A stretch of DNA of 64,000 nt from Mycobacterium sp. E3198. Its GTDB lineage: Bacteria > Actinomycetota > Actinomycetes > Mycobacteriales > Mycobacteriaceae. The stretch is from positions 1 through 64,000 of the forward strand of contig NZ_LZIS01000244.1 of assembly GCF_001667015.1 (NCBI RefSeq). Direction: 5' to 3'. Of the stretch, positions 35,037 through 44,351 are shown one piece after another. The position numbers and the translations under genes are program-made. The notes under the pieces were generated by a model. That model saw nothing but the letters and a program-made list of their open reading frames with translations, was not told where the DNA came from and did no database searches. Position 1 is the first letter of the stretch. Each line of letters opens with the position of its first letter.

Positions 35037-35456
35037 TCAGGCCGCCTCGCGCAGGCGGCGCTTGATCCGGGCCAGCATCGCCGACATGCCGCGCAGTCGC
35101 AGCGGGCTGATCAGAGCGGCCAGGCCCAACTCGGTGTAGAAATCCTCGGGCACCGCCAGGATGTCCGCGGCGGGTTGTTCGTCGAGACCGGCGGCCAGGA
35201 TCGACGCGAACCCCCGGGTGGTGGGCGCCTCGGCGGGCGCGCTGAAGTGCAGCCGCACCCGGCCCCGGTCGCTGGCGTCGACGTGCAAAAACAGCGGCGA
35301 CTGGCATTCGGGCACCGGCTCCATCGCCGCCTCCTCGAGTTCCGGGGGCAGGGCCGGCAGCTCGTTGGCGAATTCCAGCAGCAGCGCCAGCTTGTCCTGG
35401 CCCTGGACCTCGGCGAAGTCGGAGACCACCTCGGCCAGGGGCGCGGGCATGCTCAT
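35037..35456 (-). CDS. SufE-family sulfur acceptor (Rv3284 homologue)
   Basis: The 139-residue protein has the SufE fold with the persulfide-carrying Cys51 in VPECQSPLF, preceded by DKLALLLEFANELPALP. SufE proteins accept sulfur from cysteine desulfurases for Fe-S assembly. The start ATG overlaps the sseA stop (ATGA), linking it to a sulfurtransferase gene; the pair may act in sulfur relay. Confidence 0.92.
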   Translation of the reverse strand: MSMPAPLAEVVSDFAEVQGQDKLALLLEFANELPALPPELEEAAMEPVPECQSPLFLHVDASDRGRVRLHFSAPAEAPTTRGFASILAAGLDEQPAADILAVPEDFYTELGLAALISPLRLRGMSAMLARIKRRLREAA

Positions 35457-36346
35457 GGGACCGGCACGGCTCCCGGTTCGGGGCCCCCGACGATCGGGAC
35501 TCGTACCGTGTTGCCCCACTCGGTCCACGATCCGTCGTAGTTGCGGACCCCGGGCTTGCCCAGCAGATGCGTCAGCACGAACCAGGTGTGGCTGGAACGC
35601 TCGCCGATGCGGCAGTAGACGACGGTCTTGTCGTTGGGCTGCAGGAAGCCGTAGAGCTCTTCGAGCTCGGCGCGGCTGCGGAACCGGCCGCTCTCGTCGA
35701 CGGCCTTGGCCCACGGGATCGACCGGGCGGTGGGGATGTGCCCGCCGCGCAGCACGCCCTCCTCGGGGTACTCGGGCATGTGGGTGCGCTTGCCGGTGTA
35801 CTCGTCGGGCGAGCGCACGTCGATCAGCGGCTGGGTGCCGAGGATGCCCAGCACGTCGTCCTTGTAGGCGCGGATGGGCTCGTCGTTGCGCTGCACGACG
35901 GGATAGCCCGTCGACGTCTTGGTCGGGACGTCCAGGGTGGTCTCGCGGCGCTCGGCCAGCCACAGGTCGCGGCCGCCGTTGAGGAGGCGGACGTCGGGGT
36001 GGCCGAACAGCGTGAAGACCCACAGCGCGTAGGCCGCCCACCAGTTGCTCTTGTCGCCGTAGATCACCACGGTGTCGTCGCGGGCGATGCCCTTGCGGTC
36101 CATCAGCTCGGCGAACTGCTGGCCGTCGATGTAGTCGCGGACCCTCGGGTCGTTGAGGTCGGTGTGCCAGTCGATCTTGACCGCGCCGGGGATGTGGCCG
36201 ACGTCGTAGAGCAGCACGTCCTCGTCGGACTCGACGATCACCAGGCCGGGGGCGCCCATGTTGGCCGACAGCCAGTCGGCGGTGACGAGCCGTTCGGGGT
36301 GGGCGTATTCCGTCAGGGAGGGATGCGGGTCGGGGGGTAATGGCAC
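35453..36346 (-). CDS. sseA: Thiosulfate/mercaptopyruvate sulfurtransferase SseA
   Basis: The 297-residue protein has two rhodanese domains, the same length as M. tuberculosis SseA (Rv3283). The N-terminal one contains DVGHIPGAVKIDWHTDLN and DKSNWWAAYALW. The C-terminal one carries the active-site loop YCRIGERSSHTW, with catalytic Cys near residue 245. It moves sulfane sulfur to thiol acceptors. The GTG start at 36346 has TAGGCT 7 nt upstream. It is coupled to sufE by a 4-bp overlap. Confidence 0.95.
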   Translation of the reverse strand: MPLPPDPHPSLTEYAHPERLVTADWLSANMGAPGLVIVESDEDVLLYDVGHIPGAVKIDWHTDLNDPRVRDYIDGQQFAELMDRKGIARDDTVVIYGDKSNWWAAYALWVFTLFGHPDVRLLNGGRDLWLAERRETTLDVPTKTSTGYPVVQRNDEPIRAYKDDVLGILGTQPLIDVRSPDEYTGKRTHMPEYPEEGVLRGGHIPTARSIPWAKAVDESGRFRSRAELEELYGFLQPNDKTVVYCRIGERSSHTWFVLTHLLGKPGVRNYDGSWTEWGNTVRVPIVGGPEPGAVPVP

Positions 36347-36353
36347 GACTTCG

Positions 36354-36359
36354 AGCCTA
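36354..36359 (-). promoter_or_regulatory. -10 hexamer for leaderless sseA
   Basis: TAGGCT on the minus strand ends 7 nt before the GTG at 36346. Confidence 0.45.
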
Positions 36360-36400
36360 CCGCCGGGGCTCGGGGCGCGGCCGGTCAGTGCTGGCCCCCC

Positions 36401-36530
36401 GGCGCTTTGCGTGTGAAACCTGGGCTTTGCTTGTGATCTGAGGGATTTGGGTGTGCAGCCCCGGCGGGAAAATCGCCGAATCACCGCCCCGGCTTCACGC
36501 CGAAAGCCCTGGCTTCACACCCAACGCACT
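36401..36530. repeat. Array of five 20-bp units: three direct, two inverted, around a central stem
   Basis: Units at 36401-36420, 36421-36440 and 36441-36460 (plus strand) and at 36491-36510 and 36511-36530 (minus strand) follow the consensus AGGGCTTTGGGTGTGAAGCC with 16, 13, 18, 18 and 18 matches. A 30-bp spacer (36461-36490) holds GGCG/CGCC arms that could form an apical stem. The array fills most of the gap between maf and sseA. The last unit contains the maf stop codon. No known family comes to mind. Confidence 0.75.
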
Positions 36531-37162
36531 GGGCTCGCCGCCCACAGCGCGGCCACCGACAGCCCCACCCGTGCCAGCAGCGAGCGCAGCAGCGGCAGGC
36601 TCACGCCGATCACGTTCGACGGGTCGCCGTCGATCCCGTCGACGAACCAGCCGCCCAGCCCGTCCAAAGTGAATCCCCCCGCCACCCCCAGTGGCTCGCC
36701 GGCCGCGACATAGGCCCGCAGATCCGCCTCGGCAGGCCGCGCGAAATGCACTGTGGTGCAAACGGATTCGGTCTCGCGGTGGGTGATCGCGCCGTCGCTC
36801 AGCCGCAGCAGGCAGTGCCCGGTGTGCAGGCGGCCGGACCGGCCGCCCATCAGGCGCCACTGGGCCGCGGCTGCTTCGGGCGAGCCCGGCTTGCCGCACA
36901 GCCGCCCGTCGAGGTAGAGCATCGAATCACAGCCGAGCACAACGCAATCCGCCGCGACGGTGGCTCCCACGTCGACGGCCACCCGGTCGGCCTTGGCGGC
37001 CGCCAGCGCGCAGACCACCTCGTCGGGCGCAGCGCCCGATCCCAAACTCGCGGTGATCGCATCCTCGTCGACGCCGGACACCACGACCAGCGGATCGACG
37101 CCGGCCTGGCGCAGCACCTTCAGGCGACCCGAAGACGCCGAACCCAGCACCAGCCGGGTCAC
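36515..37162 (-). CDS. Maf-family nucleotide pyrophosphatase (Rv3282 homologue)
   Basis: The 215-residue protein has the Maf N-terminus LVLGSASSGRLKVLRQAG, with S-S-x-R in the substrate loop, and CDSMLYLDG with the catalytic Asp. GRSGRLHTGHCLL and GGFTLDGLGGWFVDGIDGDP complete the fold. Maf proteins hydrolyse non-canonical or modified NTPs. The GTG start overlaps the accE5 stop (GTGA). The C-terminal residues are read from within a repeat unit of the downstream array. Confidence 0.9.
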   Translation of the reverse strand: MTRLVLGSASSGRLKVLRQAGVDPLVVVSGVDEDAITASLGSGAAPDEVVCALAAAKADRVAVDVGATVAADCVVLGCDSMLYLDGRLCGKPGSPEAAAAQWRLMGGRSGRLHTGHCLLRLSDGAITHRETESVCTTVHFARPAEADLRAYVAAGEPLGVAGGFTLDGLGGWFVDGIDGDPSNVIGVSLPLLRSLLARVGLSVAALWAASPVRWV

Positions 37163-37394
37163 TGCTTCATGTGTGTCATCTGCTGCATGGTGAGCCGCTG
37201 GTAGTTGGACATCGCGTAGCGCAGCCGGTCGACGGGCAGCCCCCAGCGGGTGCGCTCCGGCTCGGCGGGCTCCGGGACGCCGCCGCCCACGCCGCCCAGC
37301 ACCGCGATCAGCGCGGCCAGCTCCTCGTCGGTCGGCTTGCCCTTGACGACCTGGATGTGCGGCTCGTGCTCGTGGGGGTGCTTCGTCTCGTCGC

Positions 37395-37398
<4 letters not shown>
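37159..37398 (-). CDS. accE5: Acyl-CoA carboxylase epsilon subunit AccE5
   Basis: The 79-residue protein has a His/Glu-rich N-terminus, then IQVVKGKPTDEELAALIAVL and a RTRWGLP motif, which are typical of AccE/PccE small subunits. It stabilises the AccA3-AccD5 complex. M. tuberculosis AccE5 (Rv3281) is longer at its N-terminus, from memory. Overlaps of ATGA with accD5 and GTGA with maf imply translation as one unit. Confidence 0.92.
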
Positions 37399-39035
<1,637 letters not shown>

Positions 39036-39043
39036 GGGACTCG

Positions 39044-39079
39044 ATGGTATCGGCAGGCCCGGCGCCCGAGTTTTAGGCT
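39044..39079. promoter_or_regulatory. Divergent leaderless promoters of accD5 and birA
   Basis: On the minus strand TACCAT (39044-39049) ends 8 nt before the accD5 ATG. On the plus strand TAGGCT (39074-39079) ends 7 nt before the birA GTG. The two genes, enzyme subunit and the ligase that biotinylates its partner, thus share 51 bp of control region. Confidence 0.5.
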
Positions 39080-39086
39080 GGGTCCA

Positions 39087-39902
39087 GTGACGGATCGCGA
39101 TTCGCTTCGGCAACCGTTGGATCAGGCCGCGCTGCGCGCCGAGCTGATCGGCACCGGGCTGGGCTGGCGCCGGCTCGACGTCGTCGAGCAGACGGGCTCC
39201 ACCAACGCCGACCTGCTGGCGCGCGCCGCCGCGGGGACCGACGTCGCCGGTGCGGTGCTGATCGCCGAGCACCAGACGGCCGGCCGGGGGCGCCACGGCC
39301 GCGGCTGGTCGGCCACCCCGCGGGCCCAGATCACGATGTCGGTGGGCGTCAGCATCGTCGACGTGCCGACCGAGGGGTGGGGCTGGCTGTCGCTGGCCAC
39401 AGGCGTGGCGATCGTCGACGCGGTCCAGCAGGTGACCGGCGTGCGGGCCGGCCTCAAGTGGCCCAACGACGTGTTGGCCGGCCCACCGGATTCGCCGGGA
39501 AAGCTGGCCGGCATCCTCGCCGAGGTCGCGCGGCCGGTCGTGGTAATCGGCTTGGGGCTCAACGTGACTCAGGCCCCCGACGAGGTCGACGGCCCCGGCG
39601 CGACGTCGCTGTACGACCTCGGCGTGGCCGCGCCCGACCGCCACCGGCTGGCGTGCGCGGTGTTGACCGAACTGGGCCGGCGGATCGTGGGCTGGCGGGC
39701 CGCGCGCGGCGCCGACTGGGCGCTGGCGGCCGACTACCGGGCCCGCAGCCTGACCATCGGCCACGCCGTGCGCGCCCAGCTGCCCGGCGGCAAGGAGGTC
39801 GTCGGCACCGCGACCGCCGTCGACGACCACGGCCGGTTGTGTCTGGAGGCCGGGGGCCAGACGGTCGTCGTTTCCGCCGGTGACGTGGTGCATCTGCGCT
39901 AG
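39087..39902 (+). CDS. birA: Biotin-protein ligase BirA
   Basis: The 271-residue protein has the ligase motif AEHQTAGRGRHGRGW near residue 58 and the KWPNDVL biotin-binding segment near 125, with a C-terminal SH3-like domain. No N-terminal DNA-binding domain is present, so it is a group I ligase without repressor function. It attaches biotin to AccA-type BCCP lysines. The start matches M. tuberculosis BirA (Rv3279c). Confidence 0.94.
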   Translation: MTDRDSLRQPLDQAALRAELIGTGLGWRRLDVVEQTGSTNADLLARAAAGTDVAGAVLIAEHQTAGRGRHGRGWSATPRAQITMSVGVSIVDVPTEGWGWLSLATGVAIVDAVQQVTGVRAGLKWPNDVLAGPPDSPGKLAGILAEVARPVVVIGLGLNVTQAPDEVDGPGATSLYDLGVAAPDRHRLACAVLTELGRRIVGWRAARGADWALAADYRARSLTIGHAVRAQLPGGKEVVGTATAVDDHGRLCLEAGGQTVVVSAGDVVHLR

Positions 39903-39908
39903 CGGCGG

Positions 39909-39914
39909 TAGCTT
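39909..39914 (+). promoter_or_regulatory. -10 hexamer for the leaderless PH-domain gene
   Basis: TAGCTT ends 7 nt before the GTG at 39922, just after the birA stop. Confidence 0.4.
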
Positions 39915-39921
39915 CGCTCCC

Positions 39922-40440
39922 GTGAGCTATCCCGACAATGCCCTGGCCGCCGGCGAACAGGTGGTCCTGCACCGCCACCCGCACTGGAAGCGCCTGATCT
40001 GGCCCGTCGTGGTCCTGGTGCTGGCGACGGCGCTGGCCGCGTTCGGCTCCGGCTACCTCAACTCGACGCACTGGGAGCAGCTCGCCAAGAACATCATCTA
40101 CGGGGTCATCTGGGGGATCTGGCTGGTGATCGTCGGCTGGCTGACGCTGTGGCCATTCTTGGATTGGCTGACAACGCATTTCGTCGTCACCAGCCGGCGG
40201 GTGATGTTCCGGCACGGGGTGTTGACCCGCAGCGGCATCGACATCCCGCTGGCGCGGATCAACAGCGTGGAATTCCGGGACAAGCTCACCGAGCGGATGT
40301 TTCGCACCGGGACGCTGATCATCGAGTCGGCGTCGCAGGATCCGTTGGAGTTTTACGACATTCCGCGGCTGCGCGAGGTGCACTCGCTGCTATATCACGA
40401 GGTTTTCGACACCCTGGGCTCGGAGGAGTCGCCGAGCTGA
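39922..40440 (+). CDS. Membrane protein with bacterial PH domain (Rv3278c homologue)
   Basis: The 172-residue protein has two membrane helices (about 26-46 and 62-82) followed by a bPH_2 (DUF304) domain, FVVTSRRVMFRHGVLTRSGIDI through FYDIPRLREVHSLL in pieces. Length equals that of Rv3278c. PH-like domains of this class sit at the inner leaflet; the ligand is unknown. The last 46 bp overlap the convergent gtrA-like gene. Confidence 0.88.
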   Translation: MSYPDNALAAGEQVVLHRHPHWKRLIWPVVVLVLATALAAFGSGYLNSTHWEQLAKNIIYGVIWGIWLVIVGWLTLWPFLDWLTTHFVVTSRRVMFRHGVLTRSGIDIPLARINSVEFRDKLTERMFRTGTLIIESASQDPLEFYDIPRLREVHSLLYHEVFDTLGSEESPS

Positions 40441-41054
40441 GCCGACCGGCTGCCCTTTTTCCGCCAGGACCGCAACAGGGTGACGTTGCCCCCCTCGAGC
40501 TCGTCCTCCAGCACCTCCGCGAAACCGCCGGCGGTGAGCGCCGATTCCAGGGCCTTGTCGGGGTTGCGGGCGAACTCGTCGGGGAACACCCAGCGCCGGA
40601 ACGAATAGAAGCGGAACGCCATCTGCAGCAGGTTGCCGATGATGTAGGCCGAGATGAAGTCCGCGATGTTCTCCACGGTCAGCGACACCATGGGCACCCG
40701 CAGCTGCAGGACATAGCTCGAGATCCACAGCGGCGCCATGGAGAGCAGCACGCCCACCCCGCTGAAGGCAAAGAACAGCAGCGCCTCGTGGTGGCGCTCG
40801 CGGCCCCCGCGGTCGCGGAAGCTCCACTCCCGGTTCAGGACGTAGGACGCGATCACCGCGACGATGCCGGCGATAACCTTGGCGGTGACCGGCTTGGTCT
40901 CGAGAACCGTCAGCTTCAGGGTGTAGAAAATCGCCGAGTCGATGACGAAAGTGGTGCCGCCGACGATCGCGAATTTGATCAGCTCGTGATGGCGCAGCAA
41001 ATGCGGCTGCAAGGCCTCGGGCAGGCGCGAGATGGCGGCATCGGCGAAGGACAC
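40395..41054 (-). CDS. GtrA-family membrane protein (Rv3277 homologue)
   Basis: The 219-residue protein has four membrane helices in the GtrA pattern: LIKFAIVGGTTFVIDSAIFY, then AGIVAVIASYVLNREWSF, then two more, the last running into QMAFRFYSFRRWVF. GtrA proteins flip polyprenyl-linked sugars across the membrane for envelope glycosylation. The C-terminal 55 residues form a soluble charged tail. The GTG start at 41054 is preceded by TACACT (41063-41068) at 8 nt. Confidence 0.88.
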   Translation of the reverse strand: MSFADAAISRLPEALQPHLLRHHELIKFAIVGGTTFVIDSAIFYTLKLTVLETKPVTAKVIAGIVAVIASYVLNREWSFRDRGGRERHHEALLFFAFSGVGVLLSMAPLWISSYVLQLRVPMVSLTVENIADFISAYIIGNLLQMAFRFYSFRRWVFPDEFARNPDKALESALTAGGFAEVLEDELEGGNVTLLRSWRKKGSRSAQLGDSSEPRVSKTS

Positions 41055-41062
41055 AACACGTC

Positions 41063-41068
41063 AGTGTA
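41063..41068 (-). promoter_or_regulatory. -10 hexamer for the leaderless gtrA-like gene
   Basis: TACACT on the minus strand ends 8 nt before the GTG at 41054; the same hexamer precedes the gene at 31087. Confidence 0.4.
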
Positions 41069-41163
41069 CGGACGGACACGAAAACGACGCAAAATGTTAC
41101 ATAACGATTGGGCTTCTCGGCCGGTCACCACGCCTCCCGCACCACACCGCGCGCCGTGACACC

Positions 41164-42381
41164 ATGATGGCCGTGCCGCGCAGACGCCTTCCCTCAGGTA
41201 CCCCTTCCGTGGCGATGGTCGGCGGCGGGCAGCTCGCGCGCATGACCCACCAGGCCGCGATCGCGCTGGGGCAGACGCTGCGGGTGCTCGCCACCGCGCC
41301 CGACGAATCGGCCGCTCAGGTCACCCCCGACGTCGTGATCGGCTCGCACACCGATCTCGAGGACCTGCGCCGCGTCGCGGCCGGGGCCGAGGTGCTGACG
41401 TTCGACCACGAGCACGTCCCCACGGAGCTGCTGGAGAAGCTGGTCGCCGAGGGCGTCAACGTCGCGCCGCCGCCGCAGGCCCTGGTGCACGCGCAGGACA
41501 AGCTGGTGATGCGGCGGCGCTTGGAGGCCCTCGGCGCGCCCGTGCCGCGTTATGCCGAGATCCGCAGCGTCGACGAGCTCGACGCCTTCGCGCGGCGGAT
41601 GGGCGGCCCGGTGGTGGTGAAAGCGGTCCGCGGCGGGTACGACGGGCGCGGCGTGCGGATGGCCCGCGACCCCTCGCACGCCCGGGAAATCGCCGAAAGC
41701 TTCCTGGCCTCTCGTGTGCCGGTGATGGCCGAGGAGCAGGTGAACATGCGGCGCGAGCTGTCGGCCCTGGTGGCGCGCTCGCCGTTCGGGCAGGGCGCCG
41801 CGTGGCCCGTCGTGGAGACGGTGCAGTCCGACGGGATCTGCGTGCAGGTGATCGCGCCGGCGCCGGACCTCCCCGACGACGTCGCCGCGGCGGCCCAGCG
41901 GCTGGCGTTGCGGTTGGCCGCCGAGCTGGGCGTCGTCGGCGTGCTGGCGGTCGAGTTGTTCGAGACGGCCGGCGGCGACCTGCTCGTCAACGAGCTCGCG
42001 ATGCGGCCGCACAACTCCGGGCACTGGACCATGGACGGCGCGCGCACCAGCCAGTTCGAACAGCACCTGCGCGCGGTGCTGGACTATCCGCTCGGCGACA
42101 CCGACGCCATCGCGCCGGTGACGGTGATGGCCAACGTCCTGGGCGCCGCGCAGCAGCCCGCGATGTCCACCGACGAGCGGCTGCACCACCTGTTGGCGCG
42201 GATGCCCGACGCCCGCGTTCACCTCTATGGCAAGGCCGAACGGCCGGGGCGCAAGGTCGGGCACATCAACTTCCTGGGCACCGACCCGGCGGAGCTGCCC
42301 AGGCTGCGTGAACGCGCCGAGCTGGCGGCACACTGGTTGTCACACGGGCAGTGGACGGACGGATGGGATCCGCATGAGTGA
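41164..42381 (+). CDS. purK: N5-carboxyaminoimidazole ribonucleotide synthase PurK
   Basis: The 405-residue ATP-grasp enzyme converts AIR, ATP and bicarbonate to N5-CAIR in purine synthesis. VAMVGGGQLARM is the N-terminal AIR-binding motif, VVKAVRGGYDGRGV the ATP-grasp loop, and NELAMRPHNSGHWT a catalytic segment. Adjacent ATGs at 41164 and 41167 are possible starts; the first matches M. tuberculosis. It overlaps purE by 8 bp. Confidence 0.95.
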   Translation: MMAVPRRRLPSGTPSVAMVGGGQLARMTHQAAIALGQTLRVLATAPDESAAQVTPDVVIGSHTDLEDLRRVAAGAEVLTFDHEHVPTELLEKLVAEGVNVAPPPQALVHAQDKLVMRRRLEALGAPVPRYAEIRSVDELDAFARRMGGPVVVKAVRGGYDGRGVRMARDPSHAREIAESFLASRVPVMAEEQVNMRRELSALVARSPFGQGAAWPVVETVQSDGICVQVIAPAPDLPDDVAAAAQRLALRLAAELGVVGVLAVELFETAGGDLLVNELAMRPHNSGHWTMDGARTSQFEQHLRAVLDYPLGDTDAIAPVTVMANVLGAAQQPAMSTDERLHHLLARMPDARVHLYGKAERPGRKVGHINFLGTDPAELPRLRERAELAAHWLSHGQWTDGWDPHE

Positions 42382-42886
42382 GCCTCGCGTCGGCGTGATC
42401 ATGGGCAGCGACAGCGACTGGTCGGTGATGTCCGACGCCGCCGACGCGCTGGCCGAGTTCGACATTCCCGCCGAGGTCCGGGTGGTCTCGGCGCATCGCA
42501 CGCCTGAGGTGATGTTCGACTACGCCCGAGGCGCGGCTGGCCGCGGCCTGCAGGTGATCATCGCCGGCGCCGGGGGCGCGGCCCACCTGCCCGGGATGGT
42601 CGCCTCCGCCACGCCGCTGCCGGTGATCGGGGTGCCGGTGCCGCTGGCCCGCCTCGACGGTCTGGACTCGCTGCTGTCGATCGTGCAGATGCCGGCCGGC
42701 GTCCCGGTGGCCACCGTTTCCATCGGCGGCGCCCGCAATGCCGGGCTGCTGGCCGTGCGCATCCTGGCGTCCTCCGACCCGGCGCTGCGGGCCCGGGTGG
42801 AGGCGTTCTCCGAGCAGCTGGCCGAGACCGTGCGCGCGAAGGATGCGGCGCTGCAGGAGCGCCAGGGTAAAGTTACCGGCCAGTAG
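42374..42886 (+). CDS. purE: N5-carboxyaminoimidazole ribonucleotide mutase PurE
   Basis: The 170-residue class I PurE converts N5-CAIR to CAIR. GVIMGSDSDWSVM near the N-terminus binds phosphate, VVSAHRTPEVMFDYA contains the catalytic His, and IAGAGGAAHLPGM completes the site. The ATG overlaps the purK stop by 8 bp, so the products of successive steps are co-translated. Confidence 0.95.
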   Translation: MSEPRVGVIMGSDSDWSVMSDAADALAEFDIPAEVRVVSAHRTPEVMFDYARGAAGRGLQVIIAGAGGAAHLPGMVASATPLPVIGVPVPLARLDGLDSLLSIVQMPAGVPVATVSIGGARNAGLLAVRILASSDPALRARVEAFSEQLAETVRAKDAALQERQGKVTGQ

Positions 42887-42960
42887 CTCGGTGACGACGC
42901 GGGCGCGTCGCGGCCGCCGAGGAGCCGAGCAGGGCCAGCAGAGTGCAAGAGGAGGCCGAG

Positions 42961-44127
42961 ATGGCTGCATGGGCCGGAAACCCGTCGTTTGATCTGTTCC
43001 AACTGCCCGAGGAGCACCAGGAGTTGCGGGCGGCGATCCGTGCGCTGGCGGAGAAGGAGATCGCCCCGCACGCGGCCGACGTCGATGAGAACGCGCGGTT
43101 CCCGCAGGAGGCGCTCGACGCACTGAACGCCTCGGGGTTCAACGCCGTGCACGTGCCCGAGGAGTTCGGCGGGCAGGGCGCGGACTCGGTGGCGGCGTGC
43201 ATCGTGATCGAAGAGGTCGCCCGGGTGGACGCCTCGGCGTCGCTGATCCCGGCGGTGAACAAGCTGGGCACCATGGGCCTGATCCTGCGGGGTTCCGACG
43301 AGCTCAAGAAGCAGGTCCTCCCGGCCATCGCCGACGGAACGATGGCGTCGTACGCCTTGAGCGAGCGCGAGGCCGGCAGCGACGCGGGATCGATGCGGAC
43401 CCGGGCCAAGGCCGACGGCGACGACTGGATCCTCAACGGCGCCAAGTGCTGGATCACCAACGGCGGCAAGTCGAGCTGGTACACGGTGATGGCGGTGACC
43501 GACCCGGACAAGGGCGCCAACGGCATCTCGGCGTTCATGGTGCATTCCGACGACGAGGGCTTCACCGTCGGGCCGAAGGAACGCAAGCTCGGCATCAAGG
43601 GCTCGCCGACCACCGAGCTGTACTTCGAGAACTGCCGCATCCCCGGCGACCGGATCATCGGCGAGCCGGGCACCGGCTTCAAGACGGCGCTGGCGACGCT
43701 GGACCACACCCGCCCCACGATCGGCGCCCAGGCCGTGGGCATCGCCCAGGGCGCGGTGGACGCCGCGATCGCCTACACCAAGGACCGCAAGCAGTTCGGC
43801 GAGTCCATCAGCAGCTTCCAGGCCGTGCAGTTCATGCTGGCCGACATGGCGATGAAGGTGGAAGCCGCGCGGATGATGGTGTACCAGGCGGCCGCCCGCG
43901 CCGAGCGCGGCGAATCCAACCTCGGCTTCATCTCCGCGGCCTCGAAGTGCTTCGCGTCCGACGTCGCGATGGAGGTGACCACCGACGCGGTGCAACTGTT
44001 CGGCGGCGCGGGCTACACCACCGACTTCCCGGTCGAGCGGATGATGCGCGACGCCAAGATCACCCAGATCTACGAGGGCACCAACCAGATTCAGCGCGTG
44101 GTGATGTCCCGGGCGCTGTTGCGCTGA
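42961..44127 (+). CDS. fadE25: Acyl-CoA dehydrogenase FadE25
   Basis: The 388-residue flavoprotein has YALSEREAGSDAGSM near residue 130, CWITNGGKSSWY, and the C-terminal catalytic segment QIYEGTNQIQRVVMSR with the base Glu. It is nearly identical over long tracts to M. tuberculosis FadE25 (Rv3274c) as I recall it. The ATG at 42961 has GAGGAGG upstream and matches the known start; an upstream ATG at 42943 would add six residues. It oxidises short or branched acyl-CoA. Confidence 0.95.
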   Translation: MAAWAGNPSFDLFQLPEEHQELRAAIRALAEKEIAPHAADVDENARFPQEALDALNASGFNAVHVPEEFGGQGADSVAACIVIEEVARVDASASLIPAVNKLGTMGLILRGSDELKKQVLPAIADGTMASYALSEREAGSDAGSMRTRAKADGDDWILNGAKCWITNGGKSSWYTVMAVTDPDKGANGISAFMVHSDDEGFTVGPKERKLGIKGSPTTELYFENCRIPGDRIIGEPGTGFKTALATLDHTRPTIGAQAVGIAQGAVDAAIAYTKDRKQFGESISSFQAVQFMLADMAMKVEAARMMVYQAAARAERGESNLGFISAASKCFASDVAMEVTTDAVQLFGGAGYTTDFPVERMMRDAKITQIYEGTNQIQRVVMSRALLR

Positions 44128-44131
44128 CCAG

Positions 44132-44153
44132 CCCGCAATGCGGGACTGCATTG
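44132..44153 (+). terminator. Two mutually exclusive hairpins after fadE25
   Basis: CCCGC/GCGGG (44132-44144, 3-nt loop) and CAATGC/GCATTG (44136-44153, 6-nt loop) share bases and cannot form together. They lie 5-26 nt after the fadE25 stop. A terminator is the simplest reading. The rest of the 224-bp gap to the next gene is less GC-rich around 44255-44285 and probably holds the promoter of the signalling operon. Confidence 0.4.
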
Positions 44154-44351
44154 GGAACCCACAGGCGGACCGCATATCATCTCCGACGGCAACCACTCCG
44201 GGTGGTGAGGCCGAACACAGAGCCGGTGAGCAGGCACCGGTCATCCACGTCGACCGAAATTACATAGCAAAGCGTCTTACCGCGGCCAGGGGGTCTCAGG
44301 TGAAAAACGCGGCTACCCGGGCGCACCTTCGGACGATCGGGACTTGATCCG

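Noticed and set aside
44337..44350. GGGACTTGATCCGG before the receiver-phosphatase gene as a DosR box
   Set aside because: Only 9 of 14 positions match, and the second half-site is wrong. It lies directly at the start codon, not near -40.
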